Below are positions 42,603 to 54,374 of a stretch of DNA of 64,000 bases, in pieces. Every line of letters starts with the position of its first letter. Positions within the stretch are counted from its first letter, which is position 1. The position numbers and the translations under genes were made by a program. Source of the stretch: Candidatus Latescibacterota bacterium. Its GTDB lineage: Bacteria > Krumholzibacteriota > Krumholzibacteriia > JACNKJ01. The notes under the pieces were generated by a model. That model searched no databases, had not been told where the DNA came from, and saw only the letters and a list, made by a program, of their open reading frames with translations. The stretch spans positions 186,001-250,000 of the forward strand of contig JACKDC010000006.1 of the NCBI GenBank assembly GCA_020633725.1. Direction: 5' to 3'.

Positions 42603-43964
42603 ATGCGCACGCTGTTTCGCGCCGTCGGGTTGCTCTGCCTGCTTCTCGCGCTGTCCTCGCCGGTTCTCGCCGCCGACGCGCCCCCCGACTCCAGCGCCCT
42701 GCGCGGCTGGCTGAGCCTGTTCGGCCTGCTGACGAATCCCCTCGGCGCCGATGCCGTGCAGGTGGAACCGGGCTGGCGGGCGAGCGCGGACCTGCGCGTG
42801 CGGCAGGAGCTGCTGGAGGACGTCTTCTATTTCACCCCCACGCAGCCCGACCGCCGGTGGCTCCGGGTGCGCAGCCGCGCCGGCCTGCGCTACGGCTGGG
42901 GGAACGCGCACGAGGTCCAGGGTCGACTCTGCAGCGAGTTCCGCAAGATCACCACGCCGGACACCGAGCTGAACTACGACGAGATCATCGTCGACCAGCT
43001 GCTCTACCGCTACCGCGCCTGGCCCGGGATCGCGATCACGCTGGGACGGCAGGACATCCGCTGGAACGACGGCTTCCTGGTCATGGACGGCACCCCGCTC
43101 GACGGCAGCCGCTCGTCTTACATGAACGCGCTGCGCTTCATGATCGACGACGAAGGCCCCACGCCCGGCCTCGTCGAACTCTTCGTGGCCTACAACCCCG
43201 CCTACGACGACCTGGTGCTCTGGAACGACGACGTGAAGCGCCGCCTCACCGACGCCGACGAAACCGCCGTCGCCTTTCGCAGCAGTCCCTGGGCGAACCA
43301 GCAGCTCGCCCTGATCTGGAAGCGCGAACGCGACCCCGATCACTCGCGCCCGGCGCTCGACGCCTGGACGCTGGGCTATCGCGGCGAGCGGACGCGCGGC
43401 GCGGTGAACCTGATGGGCGAGCTTGCCCTGCAGTACCAGGATTGGAGCGGCGACGGCGCCGACGCCAGCGGTCTTGCCTGGGCCACGCAGGTCAGGCTGC
43501 GCCGACCGCTGGCGCGCGATCAGCGCCTGGAGCTGGGCATCCTCTGCTACTCCGGACGGGACGGAGACGTCCTGCCCTTCCGCACGCCCTGGGGACGCTG
43601 GCCCAAGTGGGGCGAGCTGGAGCTGTACTCGCTGATCGGCGAGGGCGGAGTGGGCCTCTGGGCGAACATGGCCGGTGCCTGGGTTGACGTCCAGCACAGC
43701 CGCGATGGCAAGCTGCTGGGACTCACGCTGCAGGCCCTCACGGGTCTCGCGCCCGACTCCGGCCTTCGCGACGTGCTGCTGATGGCGCGCGTCGAGTTCC
43801 CGCTCTTCGCGGGCATCGCGACGCAGCTGCGCCTGGAGACGCCGCTGACCGTCGGGTACAGCAACGTCGACTACCAGGCACCGTATGGGGATGTCCCGTC
43901 GCGGCCCATCGAGCCCGGGAACGGCAGCTTCCTCCGCTGGCAACTCACCTACGCGCTGCCGTGA
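42603..43964 (+). CDS. Alginate-export (AlgE)-like outer-membrane barrel, copy 1
   Basis: 453 residues. The signal peptide is residues 1-23. The remainder has regular amphipathic strands: LRVRQELLEDVFYF, WLRVRSRAGLRYGWG, ITLGRQDIRWNDGFLVMDGT-PLDGSR, SYMNALRFMIDD and a C-terminal LRWQLTYALP. LGRQ followed by GTPLDG is the alginate-export-family core. It probably forms an 18-strand channel for a sugar acid or polysaccharide. Its stop overlaps the GTG start of a second, homologous barrel gene, so the pair is co-translated. Confidence 0.8.
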   Translation: MRTLFRAVGLLCLLLALSSPVLAADAPPDSSALRGWLSLFGLLTNPLGADAVQVEPGWRASADLRVRQELLEDVFYFTPTQPDRRWLRVRSRAGLRYGWGNAHEVQGRLCSEFRKITTPDTELNYDEIIVDQLLYRYRAWPGIAITLGRQDIRWNDGFLVMDGTPLDGSRSSYMNALRFMIDDEGPTPGLVELFVAYNPAYDDLVLWNDDVKRRLTDADETAVAFRSSPWANQQLALIWKRERDPDHSRPALDAWTLGYRGERTRGAVNLMGELALQYQDWSGDGADASGLAWATQVRLRRPLARDQRLELGILCYSGRDGDVLPFRTPWGRWPKWGELELYSLIGEGGVGLWANMAGAWVDVQHSRDGKLLGLTLQALTGLAPDSGLRDVLLMARVEFPLFAGIATQLRLETPLTVGYSNVDYQAPYGDVPSRPIEPGNGSFLRWQLTYALP

Positions 43965-45259
43965 GCATGCGAACCGCGCTGCGCATCGTGCTCGTCGCCG
44001 CCGGCGCCATTGCGCTGTGGGGGTCCGTGTCGCCGGCGCGGGCGATTCTCATGACCCAGATGGGGAGGTCGGGGTATCCGGTGAGCCTGCAACTGCGGCA
44101 GGACGCGTTGCGCGGTGTGTACTACACGGATCCCATCGAACGGGATCGCGACGGGCTGCGCATGCGGACTCGCTTCGGCGCCTACTACTCCCCGGCGCCG
44201 CACCACTACTTCGAGCTGGGGCTTGCGAGCGAGTTCCGGAGGTCCATCACGCCCGAGGCGAAGCTGGACCTCGGCGAACTCTACGTCGACCAGCTCCTCT
44301 GGCAGTGGGCCGTCTCCAGGAACTTCGGATTGACCCTGGGCCGCCAGCGCTTCGACTACTGGTCCAACAGCCTCCTGATGGGCGACGGTACGCCCCTCGA
44401 CGGCGACCGCAGCACCTACTTCAACGCGCTCAGCGCGATGTATCGGCGGACGGAGTTCGCGGCCATCGTCAACCCCAAGCGCGATCCGCTGGTGATCGCC
44501 GGCGACGAGCACCGCCCCCTCGCCCCCGCCCGGGAGATCGGCCTCGCGGTCAGGCGACACCACCTTGCAGCCATCTACAAGGACGAGCACGATCCCGATC
44601 ACCAAATGTCCGGCGTGCAGAGCTGGACCCTCGGGGCAAGGCGCGGGAGGTTGCCCATTTGGGGCGAGATCGCCGTCCAGTATCAGGCGAGAGACGAAGG
44701 ACCAAGCGGCTGGGCCCTCGCGAACTGGACGAGTGTCCAGATCGCGGACCACTCGCCCTTGCGGAACCTGACGGCCAGGGCGCCATCGCGCTCGATGTTC
44801 CCGTACTGGTGGCTCAACGCGGACTGGCTCTTCTACTCCGGCGACGGCGAGCACTTGCGGGCGTATCGCACGCCCTGGGGGCGCGGGCAGTACTCCGCAC
44901 GCGGGTTCACGTGGAGCGAACTGCTGGCCAACGGGCTGGTCGCGGAAGACGGCTACGCCGCCTGGGCGAACATCGCCGGACCTGGACTGAGCGCGGGGCT
45001 CTGGCCGACGGAGCGCATCAAGATCTCGCTGGACGCGCGGCGGCTCTTCGCGCCGCAGACTTCCTGGCGCCCCCGCGGCACGCTCTTCCGCGCGCGGTGG
45101 AGCTTCAGTACGCCCCTTGGCCGATCCCGTCTCGGCCCGCCGCGTCACAGGCTGACCCAGAGCCTGCTCTGGGAGTGCCTCGCCCCGGACCGCGCGTTCT
45201 ACCCCGACGAGCGCTTCCAGCAGTTCTTCCGCTGGGAGCTCTACCTCAACGTCAACTGA
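43961..45259 (+). CDS. Alginate-export (AlgE)-like outer-membrane barrel, copy 2
   Basis: 432 residues from a GTG overlapping the previous stop; an ATG at 43967 is an alternative. The signal peptide ends near residue 30 (SPARA). It repeats the landmarks of copy 1 in the same order: LQLRQDALRGVYYTDP, RTRFGAYYS, LTLGRQRFDYWSNSLLMGDG-TPLDGDR, STYFNALSAMYR, KDEHDPDHQMSGVQSWTLGAR, FYSGDGEHLRAYRTPWGRG, and a final RWELYLNVN. The two arose by tandem duplication and have diverged. It is immediately followed by a small accessory gene and a symporter. Confidence 0.8.
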   Translation: MSMRTALRIVLVAAGAIALWGSVSPARAILMTQMGRSGYPVSLQLRQDALRGVYYTDPIERDRDGLRMRTRFGAYYSPAPHHYFELGLASEFRRSITPEAKLDLGELYVDQLLWQWAVSRNFGLTLGRQRFDYWSNSLLMGDGTPLDGDRSTYFNALSAMYRRTEFAAIVNPKRDPLVIAGDEHRPLAPAREIGLAVRRHHLAAIYKDEHDPDHQMSGVQSWTLGARRGRLPIWGEIAVQYQARDEGPSGWALANWTSVQIADHSPLRNLTARAPSRSMFPYWWLNADWLFYSGDGEHLRAYRTPWGRGQYSARGFTWSELLANGLVAEDGYAAWANIAGPGLSAGLWPTERIKISLDARRLFAPQTSWRPRGTLFRARWSFSTPLGRSRLGPPRHRLTQSLLWECLAPDRAFYPDERFQQFFRWELYLNVN

Positions 45260-45266
45260 GGCCTCC

Positions 45267-45392
45267 ATGCCCCCCTTCCACCTGCCCTGGTCCACCTTTG
45301 GCGCGCTGCTGACCCTGGCGGCCGCCGTGCTCCTGGCCCTCGTCTGGGCGCTCGCCGACCTGTCGCGCGAACGCAGGGGAGGTGGGCGGTGA
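45267..45392 (+). CDS. 41-residue single-TM accessory protein of the symporter
   Basis: Encodes MPPFHLPWSTFGALLTLAAA, then VLLALVWALADLSRERRGGG and R. A single hydrophobic helix (about residues 11-31) is followed by a positive tail, the layout of small subunits that accompany SSS-family symporters. GAGG lies 3 bases before the ATG, and its TGA overlaps the GTG start of the symporter gene, so expression is coupled. It is short enough to be missed by standard gene finders. Confidence 0.7.
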   Translation: MPPFHLPWSTFGALLTLAAAVLLALVWALADLSRERRGGGR

Positions 45393-46831
45393 CCGTCTAC
45401 ATCCTCGTCCTCGTGGTCTACCTCGCCCTGCTCGCGGCCATCGGCCTCGCGCTGCGGGGGCGCAGCAAGAGCGCGGCGGACTTCGCCATCGGCGGGCGCA
45501 GCGTGGGCCCCTGGGTGACGGCGCTGTCCTTCGTGGCGGCCTACTACTCGAGCGTGGTGATCATCGGCGGCGGCGCCTTCGGCTGGCGCTTCGGCCTCTC
45601 GACGCTCTGGGTGGGCGCGGCCAACGTGCTCGTCGGCACCACGCTGGCGTGGATCGTGCTCGGCCGGCGCGTGCGCAAGGTCACCGAGAACCTCGACGCC
45701 ATGACCCTGCCCGGCCTCTTCGCCGCGCGCTACGGCTCGCCGGCCGCGCGCATCTTCAGCGCCACGGTGACGGGGCTCTTCCTCATCATCTACAACGTCA
45801 GCGTGCTCAAGGGCATGGCCAACACCTTCGAGGTGCTGATGCACATGCCCTACGTGGGCGGCGTGCTGGTGAGCGGCGTCGTGATCCTCTTCTACACGGC
45901 CGTGGGCGGCTACCTGGCCGTGGTGTGGACGAGCTTCGTGCAGGGCATCGTCATGATCGCCGCCCTGCTGCTGCTTGCCTTCGCCGCGCTGCAGCGGGTG
46001 GGCGGCATGGCGGCGCTGGTGGACCGGCTGAACGCCATCGGCCCCGGCTACGTCCACACGCCGGGCGAGTGGGGCTGGGCGGGTCTGGTGAGCTTCGCCC
46101 TGATCGTCAGCCTCGGCACCTGGGGCATGCCGCAGCTGCTCGTTCGCTTCTACAGCATCAAGAACGCGCGGATGCTCCGGCTGGGCACGGTGATCGTCAC
46201 CCTGGGCGCCTCGATCGCGCTGCTGCCGTATCTGTGCGGCGCCGTGGCGCGGGTGCTGGTGCCGGACATCGCCAGCCCCGACCAGGCCATCCCCGCGCTC
46301 ACCGACCTCGTGCTGGGCGACTGGGGCGGCGCGCTCTTCCTCGCCGGCGTGGTGGCGGCGGGCATGAGCACCTTCGCGGGGGTGCTCATCATCATCGCCA
46401 GCAGTCTGGTGCGCGACGTCTGGATCGAGGGCCTCGGCCGCCCGCTCGCGCCCGCCGCCGAGCTGCGCGCGAGCCGCCTCACCAGCCTGGGCGTGGGCGT
46501 CGTGAGCCTGCTGGTGGCGCTGCGACCGCCGGCCCTGGTGCTCGTGCTCACGGCCTTCGCCTGGGCGGTGATCGCGTCCACGAACCTGTGGCCGCTGCTC
46601 TTCGGCATCACCTGGAAGCGGACGAGCCCGCGCGCCACGCTCGTCAGCATGGTGGCCGGCGCCGCGTCCGCGCTGCTCTGGCAGTGGCTGCGGGGCGGCT
46701 TGCCCGCGCCGTGGAAGGGGGTGCACGGGTTCATTGTGGGCACAGGGGTCGCGCTGGTCGTGATCGTGCTGGGCACCCTGCTCGGCCGGCCGGCCGACCC
46801 GGAGCGCGTGGCGCGGGCCTGGGGCGATTGA
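45389..46831 (+). CDS. Sodium:solute symporter (SSS family)
   Basis: 480 residues, about 13 TM helices. DFAIGGRSVGPWVTALSFVA at the N-terminus, SFVQGIVMIAALLLL, SLGTWGMPQLLVRFYSIKNA (the SSS signature helix) and AGVVAAGMSTFAGVLIIIAS late in the protein are family motifs. It uses the sodium gradient to import a small organic solute (substrates in the family include proline, pantothenate, sugars and acids). The GTG start overlaps the small accessory gene. With the two upstream barrels it could form an outer- and inner-membrane uptake path. Confidence 0.9.
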   Translation: MTVYILVLVVYLALLAAIGLALRGRSKSAADFAIGGRSVGPWVTALSFVAAYYSSVVIIGGGAFGWRFGLSTLWVGAANVLVGTTLAWIVLGRRVRKVTENLDAMTLPGLFAARYGSPAARIFSATVTGLFLIIYNVSVLKGMANTFEVLMHMPYVGGVLVSGVVILFYTAVGGYLAVVWTSFVQGIVMIAALLLLAFAALQRVGGMAALVDRLNAIGPGYVHTPGEWGWAGLVSFALIVSLGTWGMPQLLVRFYSIKNARMLRLGTVIVTLGASIALLPYLCGAVARVLVPDIASPDQAIPALTDLVLGDWGGALFLAGVVAAGMSTFAGVLIIIASSLVRDVWIEGLGRPLAPAAELRASRLTSLGVGVVSLLVALRPPALVLVLTAFAWAVIASTNLWPLLFGITWKRTSPRATLVSMVAGAASALLWQWLRGGLPAPWKGVHGFIVGTGVALVVIVLGTLLGRPADPERVARAWGD

Positions 46832-46835
46832 GCCG

Positions 46836-46865
46836 CTGACGGGGCGCCCCGGGCTCTGCTATGCT
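46836..46865 (+). promoter_or_regulatory. Candidate promoter of the PAS hybrid kinase gene
   Basis: CTGACG (46836-46841), 18 bases, TATGCT (46860-46865), 23 bases before the ATG at 46889. Confidence 0.5.
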
Positions 46866-46888
46866 GGCGGGGGCGGGGGGCCCAGGCC

Positions 46889-50014
<3,126 letters not shown>

Positions 50015-50048
50015 GGCCGCGTGCCGCCGATGCGGTACGCAATGGTCC

Positions 50049-50077
50049 TCGACGCCGCCCGCCGCCGCCGCTATGCT
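50049..50077 (+). promoter_or_regulatory. Candidate promoter of the nucleobase cluster
   Basis: TCGACG (50049-50054), 17 bases, TATGCT (50072-50077), 20 bases before the ATG at 50098. Confidence 0.45.
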
Positions 50078-50097
50078 CGGGCGGCGAAAGGAGCCCC

Positions 50098-51303
50098 ATG
50101 GCTGACCTCGCGGTGGACCTCTTCGGTCTCCACTTTCCCAACCCCGTGTGGCCGGCGGCCGGGCCCACCGTCCGCGACGGCGAGCTGATCCTGCGCCAGG
50201 TGGCCGGCGGCGCCGGCGGTGTGGTCTGCAAGACCATCAGCAGCGTGCCCGCGCCCGTGCCCAAGTACCACATGATGAACCTGGCCAAGAATCGACGGGG
50301 CGGCATGCTCAACGCCGAGCTCTGGAGCGAGCTGCCGGCCGAGCAGTGGTTCGACCGCGAGTACGGCATCGCGCTCACGGCGCCGGTCCCCATCATCGCG
50401 AGCCTCGGCTACACCGCCGAGGAGGTGGCCCGCCTCGGCAAGCGCGCCGAGGCCGCGGGGGTGCACGCGCTCGAGGTCACGGTGCACTACGCGCAGGAAG
50501 AGCCCTGGCAGGTGATGAAGGCGCTGCGCGAGGCCGTGGACATTCCCATCATCGCGAAGCTCAGTCCACATGACCCTGTGACTGTAATCGACGCCGCCGT
50601 GAAGCTCGAGCCCTACGTGGACGCCATCGCGGCCGTCAACAGCCTGGGGCCGGCGCTGCGCATCGACGTGGAGCGCTGCCAGCGCATCATGGGCACCGAG
50701 TACGGCTACGGCTGGCTGAGCGGGCCGCCGATCAAGCCGGTGGCGCTGCGGATCGTCTTCGACATCGCGCGCTCGGTGAAGGTGCCGGTGATCGGCGTCG
50801 GCGGCATCCGCACGGGCGTGGACGTGGTGGAGTTCCTCATGGCCGGCGCGAGCGCGGTGCAGGTCTGCACGGCGAACATCTACGAGGGGCCGCAGGTCTT
50901 CGCGCGCATCAACCGCGAGCTGGAGGCCTGGCTCGACGAGCACGGCTACGCCAGCGCGCGCGAGATCGTGGGCCTCTACCCGCGCAAGCTCGACGCCGAG
51001 GCGGGCCGCACCTTCGACGGCCTCGGCACCACCGGCCGCGTGCACCTGGAGGGACCGCCGCCCATGGTGACGCCCGACGCCTGCACGCTCTGCAACCTCT
51101 GCGTCGTGAGCTGCGAGTACGACGCCCTGCGCATCGACAAGGCCGAGGACCCCGAGGCGGTCATCATCGAGGACGAGCGCTGCTTCGTCTGCGGGCTCTG
51201 CGTCACCGTCTGCCCCACGGCCGCGCTCACCCTCGACCTCGACGCGACCCTCGGCCCGGCCGGGCCCATCCAGCCGGAGCCGCGCGCGGGGAAGCGCACA
51301 TGA
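50098..51303 (+). CDS. PreA-like dihydropyrimidine dehydrogenase/dihydroorotate-dehydrogenase-type flavoprotein with ferredoxin tail
   Basis: 401 residues from the ATG after AAAGGAG. Residues 1-310 form a TIM-barrel of the DHOD type: FPNPVWPAAGPTVRDGE, VVCKTISSVP, GVGGIRTGVDVVEFLMAGA (FMN phosphate loop). The usual N-x-S-C-P active loop is replaced by LEVTVHYAQEEPW, so the substrate may differ from dihydrouracil. The C-terminus has two 4Fe-4S sites, CTLCNLCVVSC and CFVCGLCVTVCP. It overlaps the following amidohydrolase gene by 4 bases, the first of four such overlaps, pointing to a role in nucleobase or cyclic-amide catabolism. Confidence 0.85.
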   Translation: MADLAVDLFGLHFPNPVWPAAGPTVRDGELILRQVAGGAGGVVCKTISSVPAPVPKYHMMNLAKNRRGGMLNAELWSELPAEQWFDREYGIALTAPVPIIASLGYTAEEVARLGKRAEAAGVHALEVTVHYAQEEPWQVMKALREAVDIPIIAKLSPHDPVTVIDAAVKLEPYVDAIAAVNSLGPALRIDVERCQRIMGTEYGYGWLSGPPIKPVALRIVFDIARSVKVPVIGVGGIRTGVDVVEFLMAGASAVQVCTANIYEGPQVFARINRELEAWLDEHGYASAREIVGLYPRKLDAEAGRTFDGLGTTGRVHLEGPPPMVTPDACTLCNLCVVSCEYDALRIDKAEDPEAVIIEDERCFVCGLCVTVCPTAALTLDLDATLGPAGPIQPEPRAGKRT

Positions 51304-52694
51304 GCCTGCTCATCCGCAACGCGCGGCTCGTGGCCACCATGGACGACGCGGACCGCCGCCTCGAGGCCGCCAGCGTGCTGATCGAGGGTGGGCGCATCGC
51401 GGCCCTGGGTCCGGACGCGTCGCTCGTCGGGCGCTTCGCGCCGGCGCAGCGGGTCATAGACGGCGCGGATCTCCTGGTGACGCCGGGTCTCGTCAACACG
51501 CATCACCACCTCTACCAGACGCTCACCCGCGCGCTGCCCGGCGCGCAGGACGCGCCGCTCTTCGACTGGCTGCTGCACCACTACCCGATCTGGCGGCATC
51601 TGGACGCCGACATGCTCGCCATCGCCACGCGCACGGGCCTGGCCGAGCTGCTGCTCTCGGGCTGCACGCTGACCAGCGACCACCACTATCTCTACCCGGC
51701 TGGAACCCACGGCCATCTAGTAGACGTGCAGATCGAGGAGGCCCGCGCGCTCGGGATCCGCTTCCAGCCCACGCGCGGCTCCATGAGCCTCGGCGAGAGC
51801 GCGGGCGGGCTGCCGCCGGACGCCGTCTGCCAGAGCGAGGCGACGATCCTCGCCGACTGCCGTCGCCTGGCCGCGAGCAGCGATCCCGCGCCGGGCGCCA
51901 TGCTGCGCATCGACCTGGCGCCGTGTTCGCCGTTCTCTGTCACCGCGGACACGCTGCGCGCCACGGCGGCCCTGGCCCGGGAGGCGGGGCTGCGCCTGCA
52001 CACCCACGTGGCCGAGACGCTGGACGAGGAGCGCTACTGCCTCGAGCAGTTCGGCCGCCGTCCGGTGGCCCACATGCACGCGCTGGGCTGGACGGGCCCG
52101 GACGTCTGGTACGCCCACGCGGTCCACCTGGACGACAGCGAGATCGCCCTGCTCGGCGAGACCGGCACCGGCGTCGCGCACTGTCCCAGCAGCAACATGC
52201 GCCTGGGCAGCGGCGTCGCGCGGATCAAGGAACTGCTGGCCGCGGGCGCGCCCGTGGGTCTGGCCGTGGACGGCTCCGCCTCCAACGACGGCTCCCGCCT
52301 TCTCCCCGAGGCCCGCCAGATGCTTCTTCTCAGCCGCCTGCGCAAGCCCGCGCACTGGCTCACGGTGGACGAGGTCTGGCGCGTCGCCACGCGCGGCGGC
52401 GCGGCGGTGCTCGGCCGCGCGGAGCTGGGCAGCATCGCGCCCGGGCAGTGGGCCGACCTCGCGCTCTGGGACCTCGGCGGCCTGGAGATGGCCGGCGCGC
52501 AGGCGGATCCCCTGGGCGGGCTGCTGCTCGCCGGAGCGGCCGCCGCGCCGCGGCCCCGCTTCGTGATCGTCAACGGGCGCGTGGTGGTGGACGACGGCCG
52601 CATCCCCGGCCTCGACGAGCGCGCCCACGCCGGGCGGCACAACGCGGCGGCGGCGACACTGCTCGAGCGCGCACTGGCGGAGGGAGGTGCATGA
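51300..52694 (+). CDS. Amidohydrolase, 8-oxoguanine deaminase / AtzB-like
   Basis: 464 residues. The metal site shows VNTHHHLYQTLTRALPGAQD, HTHVAET, a His in YAHAVHLD and the Asp in AVDGSASNDGS, all of the COG0402 deaminase group. LLLSGCTLTSDHHYLYP is typical of 8-oxoguanine deaminases and hydroxyatrazine hydrolases. Deamination of 8-oxoguanine gives urate, so it feeds the purine pathway expected for the xanthine-dehydrogenase-like genes downstream. It is cytoplasmic and zinc-dependent. Overlaps by 4 bases join it to both neighbours. Confidence 0.85.
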   Translation: MSLLIRNARLVATMDDADRRLEAASVLIEGGRIAALGPDASLVGRFAPAQRVIDGADLLVTPGLVNTHHHLYQTLTRALPGAQDAPLFDWLLHHYPIWRHLDADMLAIATRTGLAELLLSGCTLTSDHHYLYPAGTHGHLVDVQIEEARALGIRFQPTRGSMSLGESAGGLPPDAVCQSEATILADCRRLAASSDPAPGAMLRIDLAPCSPFSVTADTLRATAALAREAGLRLHTHVAETLDEERYCLEQFGRRPVAHMHALGWTGPDVWYAHAVHLDDSEIALLGETGTGVAHCPSSNMRLGSGVARIKELLAAGAPVGLAVDGSASNDGSRLLPEARQMLLLSRLRKPAHWLTVDEVWRVATRGGAAVLGRAELGSIAPGQWADLALWDLGGLEMAGAQADPLGGLLLAGAAAAPRPRFVIVNGRVVVDDGRIPGLDERAHAGRHNAAAATLLERALAEGGA

Positions 52695-53224
52695 TCGGAG
52701 CGTACTACTCCTATCGCGTCGACGCGGACGATCGCATCCGCGAGGTCGACGCGGCCTGGCTCGACTTCGCGATCGAGAACGACGCGCCCGAACTCACCGC
52801 GGAGGCCGTGCTCGGCCGGTCGCTCTGGGACTTCGTGGACGGCGACGCCATCTGCAAGCTCTACGGGATGATCTTCGCCTCGCTGCGCGCGAAGCCGTCG
52901 GAGGTCAAGCTTCCCTTCCGCTGCGACTCGCCCACGCGGATCCGCCAGATGCTGATGACCCTGCGCTCCGAGCGGGGCGGCGGGATTGCCATGGAGACGC
53001 AGCTCTTCCACAGCGAGGAGCGCGCGCCGGTCCTGCTCTTCGATCGCAAGGCGCCGCGCGCGCCCGAGGGCCTGCCGATCTGCTCCGTCTGCCTGCGCGT
53101 GGACCTGGGCGGCGAGTGGGTGGACGCCGCCGAGGCCGTGGTGCGCCGCCGTCTCTTCTCGCAGGAGCGGCCGCCGCGTCTCGACGAGACCGTCTGTCCC
53201 GACTGCTTCGGCGCGCCGCGATGA
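52691..53224 (+). CDS. PAS-like protein with C-terminal zinc-ribbon-type cysteines
   Basis: 177 residues. Residues 1-125 follow a PAS-like pattern (YSYRVDADDRIREVDAAWLD, then LGRSLWDFVDG). The C-terminus has PICSVCLRV and ETVCPDCFG, two CxxC pairs about 40 residues apart that could hold zinc. No catalytic or DNA-binding domain is attached, so it may be a small sensor or a partner of a kinase. Embedded by 4-base overlaps in the nucleobase cluster, it is likely to serve that pathway. The family name is unknown to me. Confidence 0.6.
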   Translation: MIGAYYSYRVDADDRIREVDAAWLDFAIENDAPELTAEAVLGRSLWDFVDGDAICKLYGMIFASLRAKPSEVKLPFRCDSPTRIRQMLMTLRSERGGGIAMETQLFHSEERAPVLLFDRKAPRAPEGLPICSVCLRVDLGGEWVDAAEAVVRRRLFSQERPPRLDETVCPDCFGAPR

Positions 53225-53925
53225 TCCCGCCCCTCCGCATCGCCCTGATCGGCGAACGCGACCCCGCGGTGACGGCGCACCGCGCCATCCCCGAGGCCCT
53301 CGCGCTCGCCGGCGCGGCCCTGGCGCTGGAAGTCCAGGGCGAGTGGCTGGCCACCGACCGGATCGTCAGCCAGGCGGATCTCGACGGCTACGACGCCTTC
53401 TGGTGCGTGCCCGCCTCGCCCTATGTGAGCGAGGCCGGCGCGCTGCGCGCGATCCGGCATGCGCGCGTCGGCGGCCTGCCCTTCCTGGGCACCTGCGGCG
53501 GCTTTCAGTACGCCGTGCTGGAGTACGCCCGGAACGTCCTCGGCTGGGGCGACGCCGGACACGCGGAGCTGGATGCGAACGCGACGAACGCCGTGATCGT
53601 CCCGCTGCTCTGCGCCCTGGTGGAGACGCGCGGCGCGCTGCGGCTGGTGGAGGGTTCGCGCCTTGCCCGCAGCTACGGCATGCTCACGATCCAGGAGGGC
53701 TACCACTGCAGCTACGGGCCGAGCGCGGCCTTCGCCGCGGCGCTGGCGGTCGGTCCCCTGCGCGTCACGGCCACCGACGAGGCCGGCGATCCGCGCGCGG
53801 TGGAGCTGGACGGCCATCCCTTCTTCGTCGGCACGCTCTTCCAGCCCGAGCGACGCGCGCTCACGGGGGAGACGCCGCCGCCGGTGCTGGCGCTGGTCGA
53901 GGCCGCGGCCGCGGGGCGCGGGTAG
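53221..53925 (+). CDS. CTP-synthase C-terminal-region-related protein (class I glutamine-amidotransferase fold)
   Basis: 234 residues. LRIALIGERDPAVTAHRAIP, FWCVPASPYVSEAGAL, PFLGTCGGFQYAVLEYARNVLG with the nucleophile-position Cys, EGYHCSYGP and HPFFVGTLFQPER match the free-standing family related to the glutaminase half of CTP synthase. Relatives are often annotated as (seleno)proteins; here the key codon is a Cys TGC, and no in-frame TGA interrupts the gene. Its reaction is unproven. The ATG overlaps the preceding stop. Confidence 0.82.
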   Translation: MIPPLRIALIGERDPAVTAHRAIPEALALAGAALALEVQGEWLATDRIVSQADLDGYDAFWCVPASPYVSEAGALRAIRHARVGGLPFLGTCGGFQYAVLEYARNVLGWGDAGHAELDANATNAVIVPLLCALVETRGALRLVEGSRLARSYGMLTIQEGYHCSYGPSAAFAAALAVGPLRVTATDEAGDPRAVELDGHPFFVGTLFQPERRALTGETPPPVLALVEAAAAGRG

Positions 53926-53932
53926 GGGCGCC

Positions 53933-54319
53933 ATGTCCACCGCCGTCGCCGTGTCCGCGGTCCTCATCACCCTGGCGCTGGTCTTCTACACGCTCGGGGT
54001 CTGGGCCGAGCGCATCGCGCGGCTGCTCAAGCCCTGGCACGTGGCGGTGTTCTGGACCGGCCTCGGCTTCGACGTCGCCGGCACGCTGGCCATGCACCGT
54101 CTCGCGAAAGGTCCCTTCTCCCTGCGCGACAGCCACACGCTCACGGGACAGATCGCGCTGTGGCTGATGCTGATCCACGCCGCCTGGGCGACGCGGGTGG
54201 CTCGGCGGGGCAGCCCCGAGGCGAGGTCGCGCTTTCATCGCTACAGCGTGCTGGTCTGGCTGATCTGGCTGGTGCCCTACATCGGGGGGATGATCGTGGG
54301 GATGCGCGGCCGTCCTTGA
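53933..54319 (+). CDS. HsmA-family (TIGR03987-like) four-helix membrane protein
   Basis: 128 residues, four TM helices (VAVSAVLITLALVFYTLGVW; VAVFWTGLGFDVAGTLAMH; LTGQIALWLMLIHAAWATRV; YSVLVWLIWLVPYIGGMIVG). The His residues in MH, LIHAAW and FHRY recall heme- or quinone-binding bundles. The family is found near xanthine-dehydrogenase and fermentation genes, and its function is unknown. It lies 7 bases after the previous gene. The -35 box of the next promoter overlaps its stop codon. Confidence 0.78.
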   Translation: MSTAVAVSAVLITLALVFYTLGVWAERIARLLKPWHVAVFWTGLGFDVAGTLAMHRLAKGPFSLRDSHTLTGQIALWLMLIHAAWATRVARRGSPEARSRFHRYSVLVWLIWLVPYIGGMIVGMRGRP

Positions 54320-54344
54320 CGCCGGCGCGGTCCGGCGCTGTAAT
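54316..54344 (+). promoter_or_regulatory. Strong internal promoter before the xanthine-dehydrogenase-like genes
   Basis: TTGACG (54316-54321), 17 bases, TGTAAT (54339-54344), 30 bases before the ATG at 54375. It provides separate transcription of the last two genes of the cluster. Confidence 0.6.
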
Positions 54345-54374
54345 GACGCGATGGCCGCGGAGGGAGGGCTGCGC

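Noticed and set aside
53221..53925. Selenocysteine use in the CTP-synthase-related protein or the XdhD-like protein
   Set aside because: No in-frame TGA interrupts either gene, the key codon in the first is TGC, and no SECIS-like hairpin was identified.
54351..54374. Upstream ATG of the YgfM-like gene
   Set aside because: It would fall just at the predicted transcription start and lacks a ribosome site, while the ATG at 54375 has GGAGGG.
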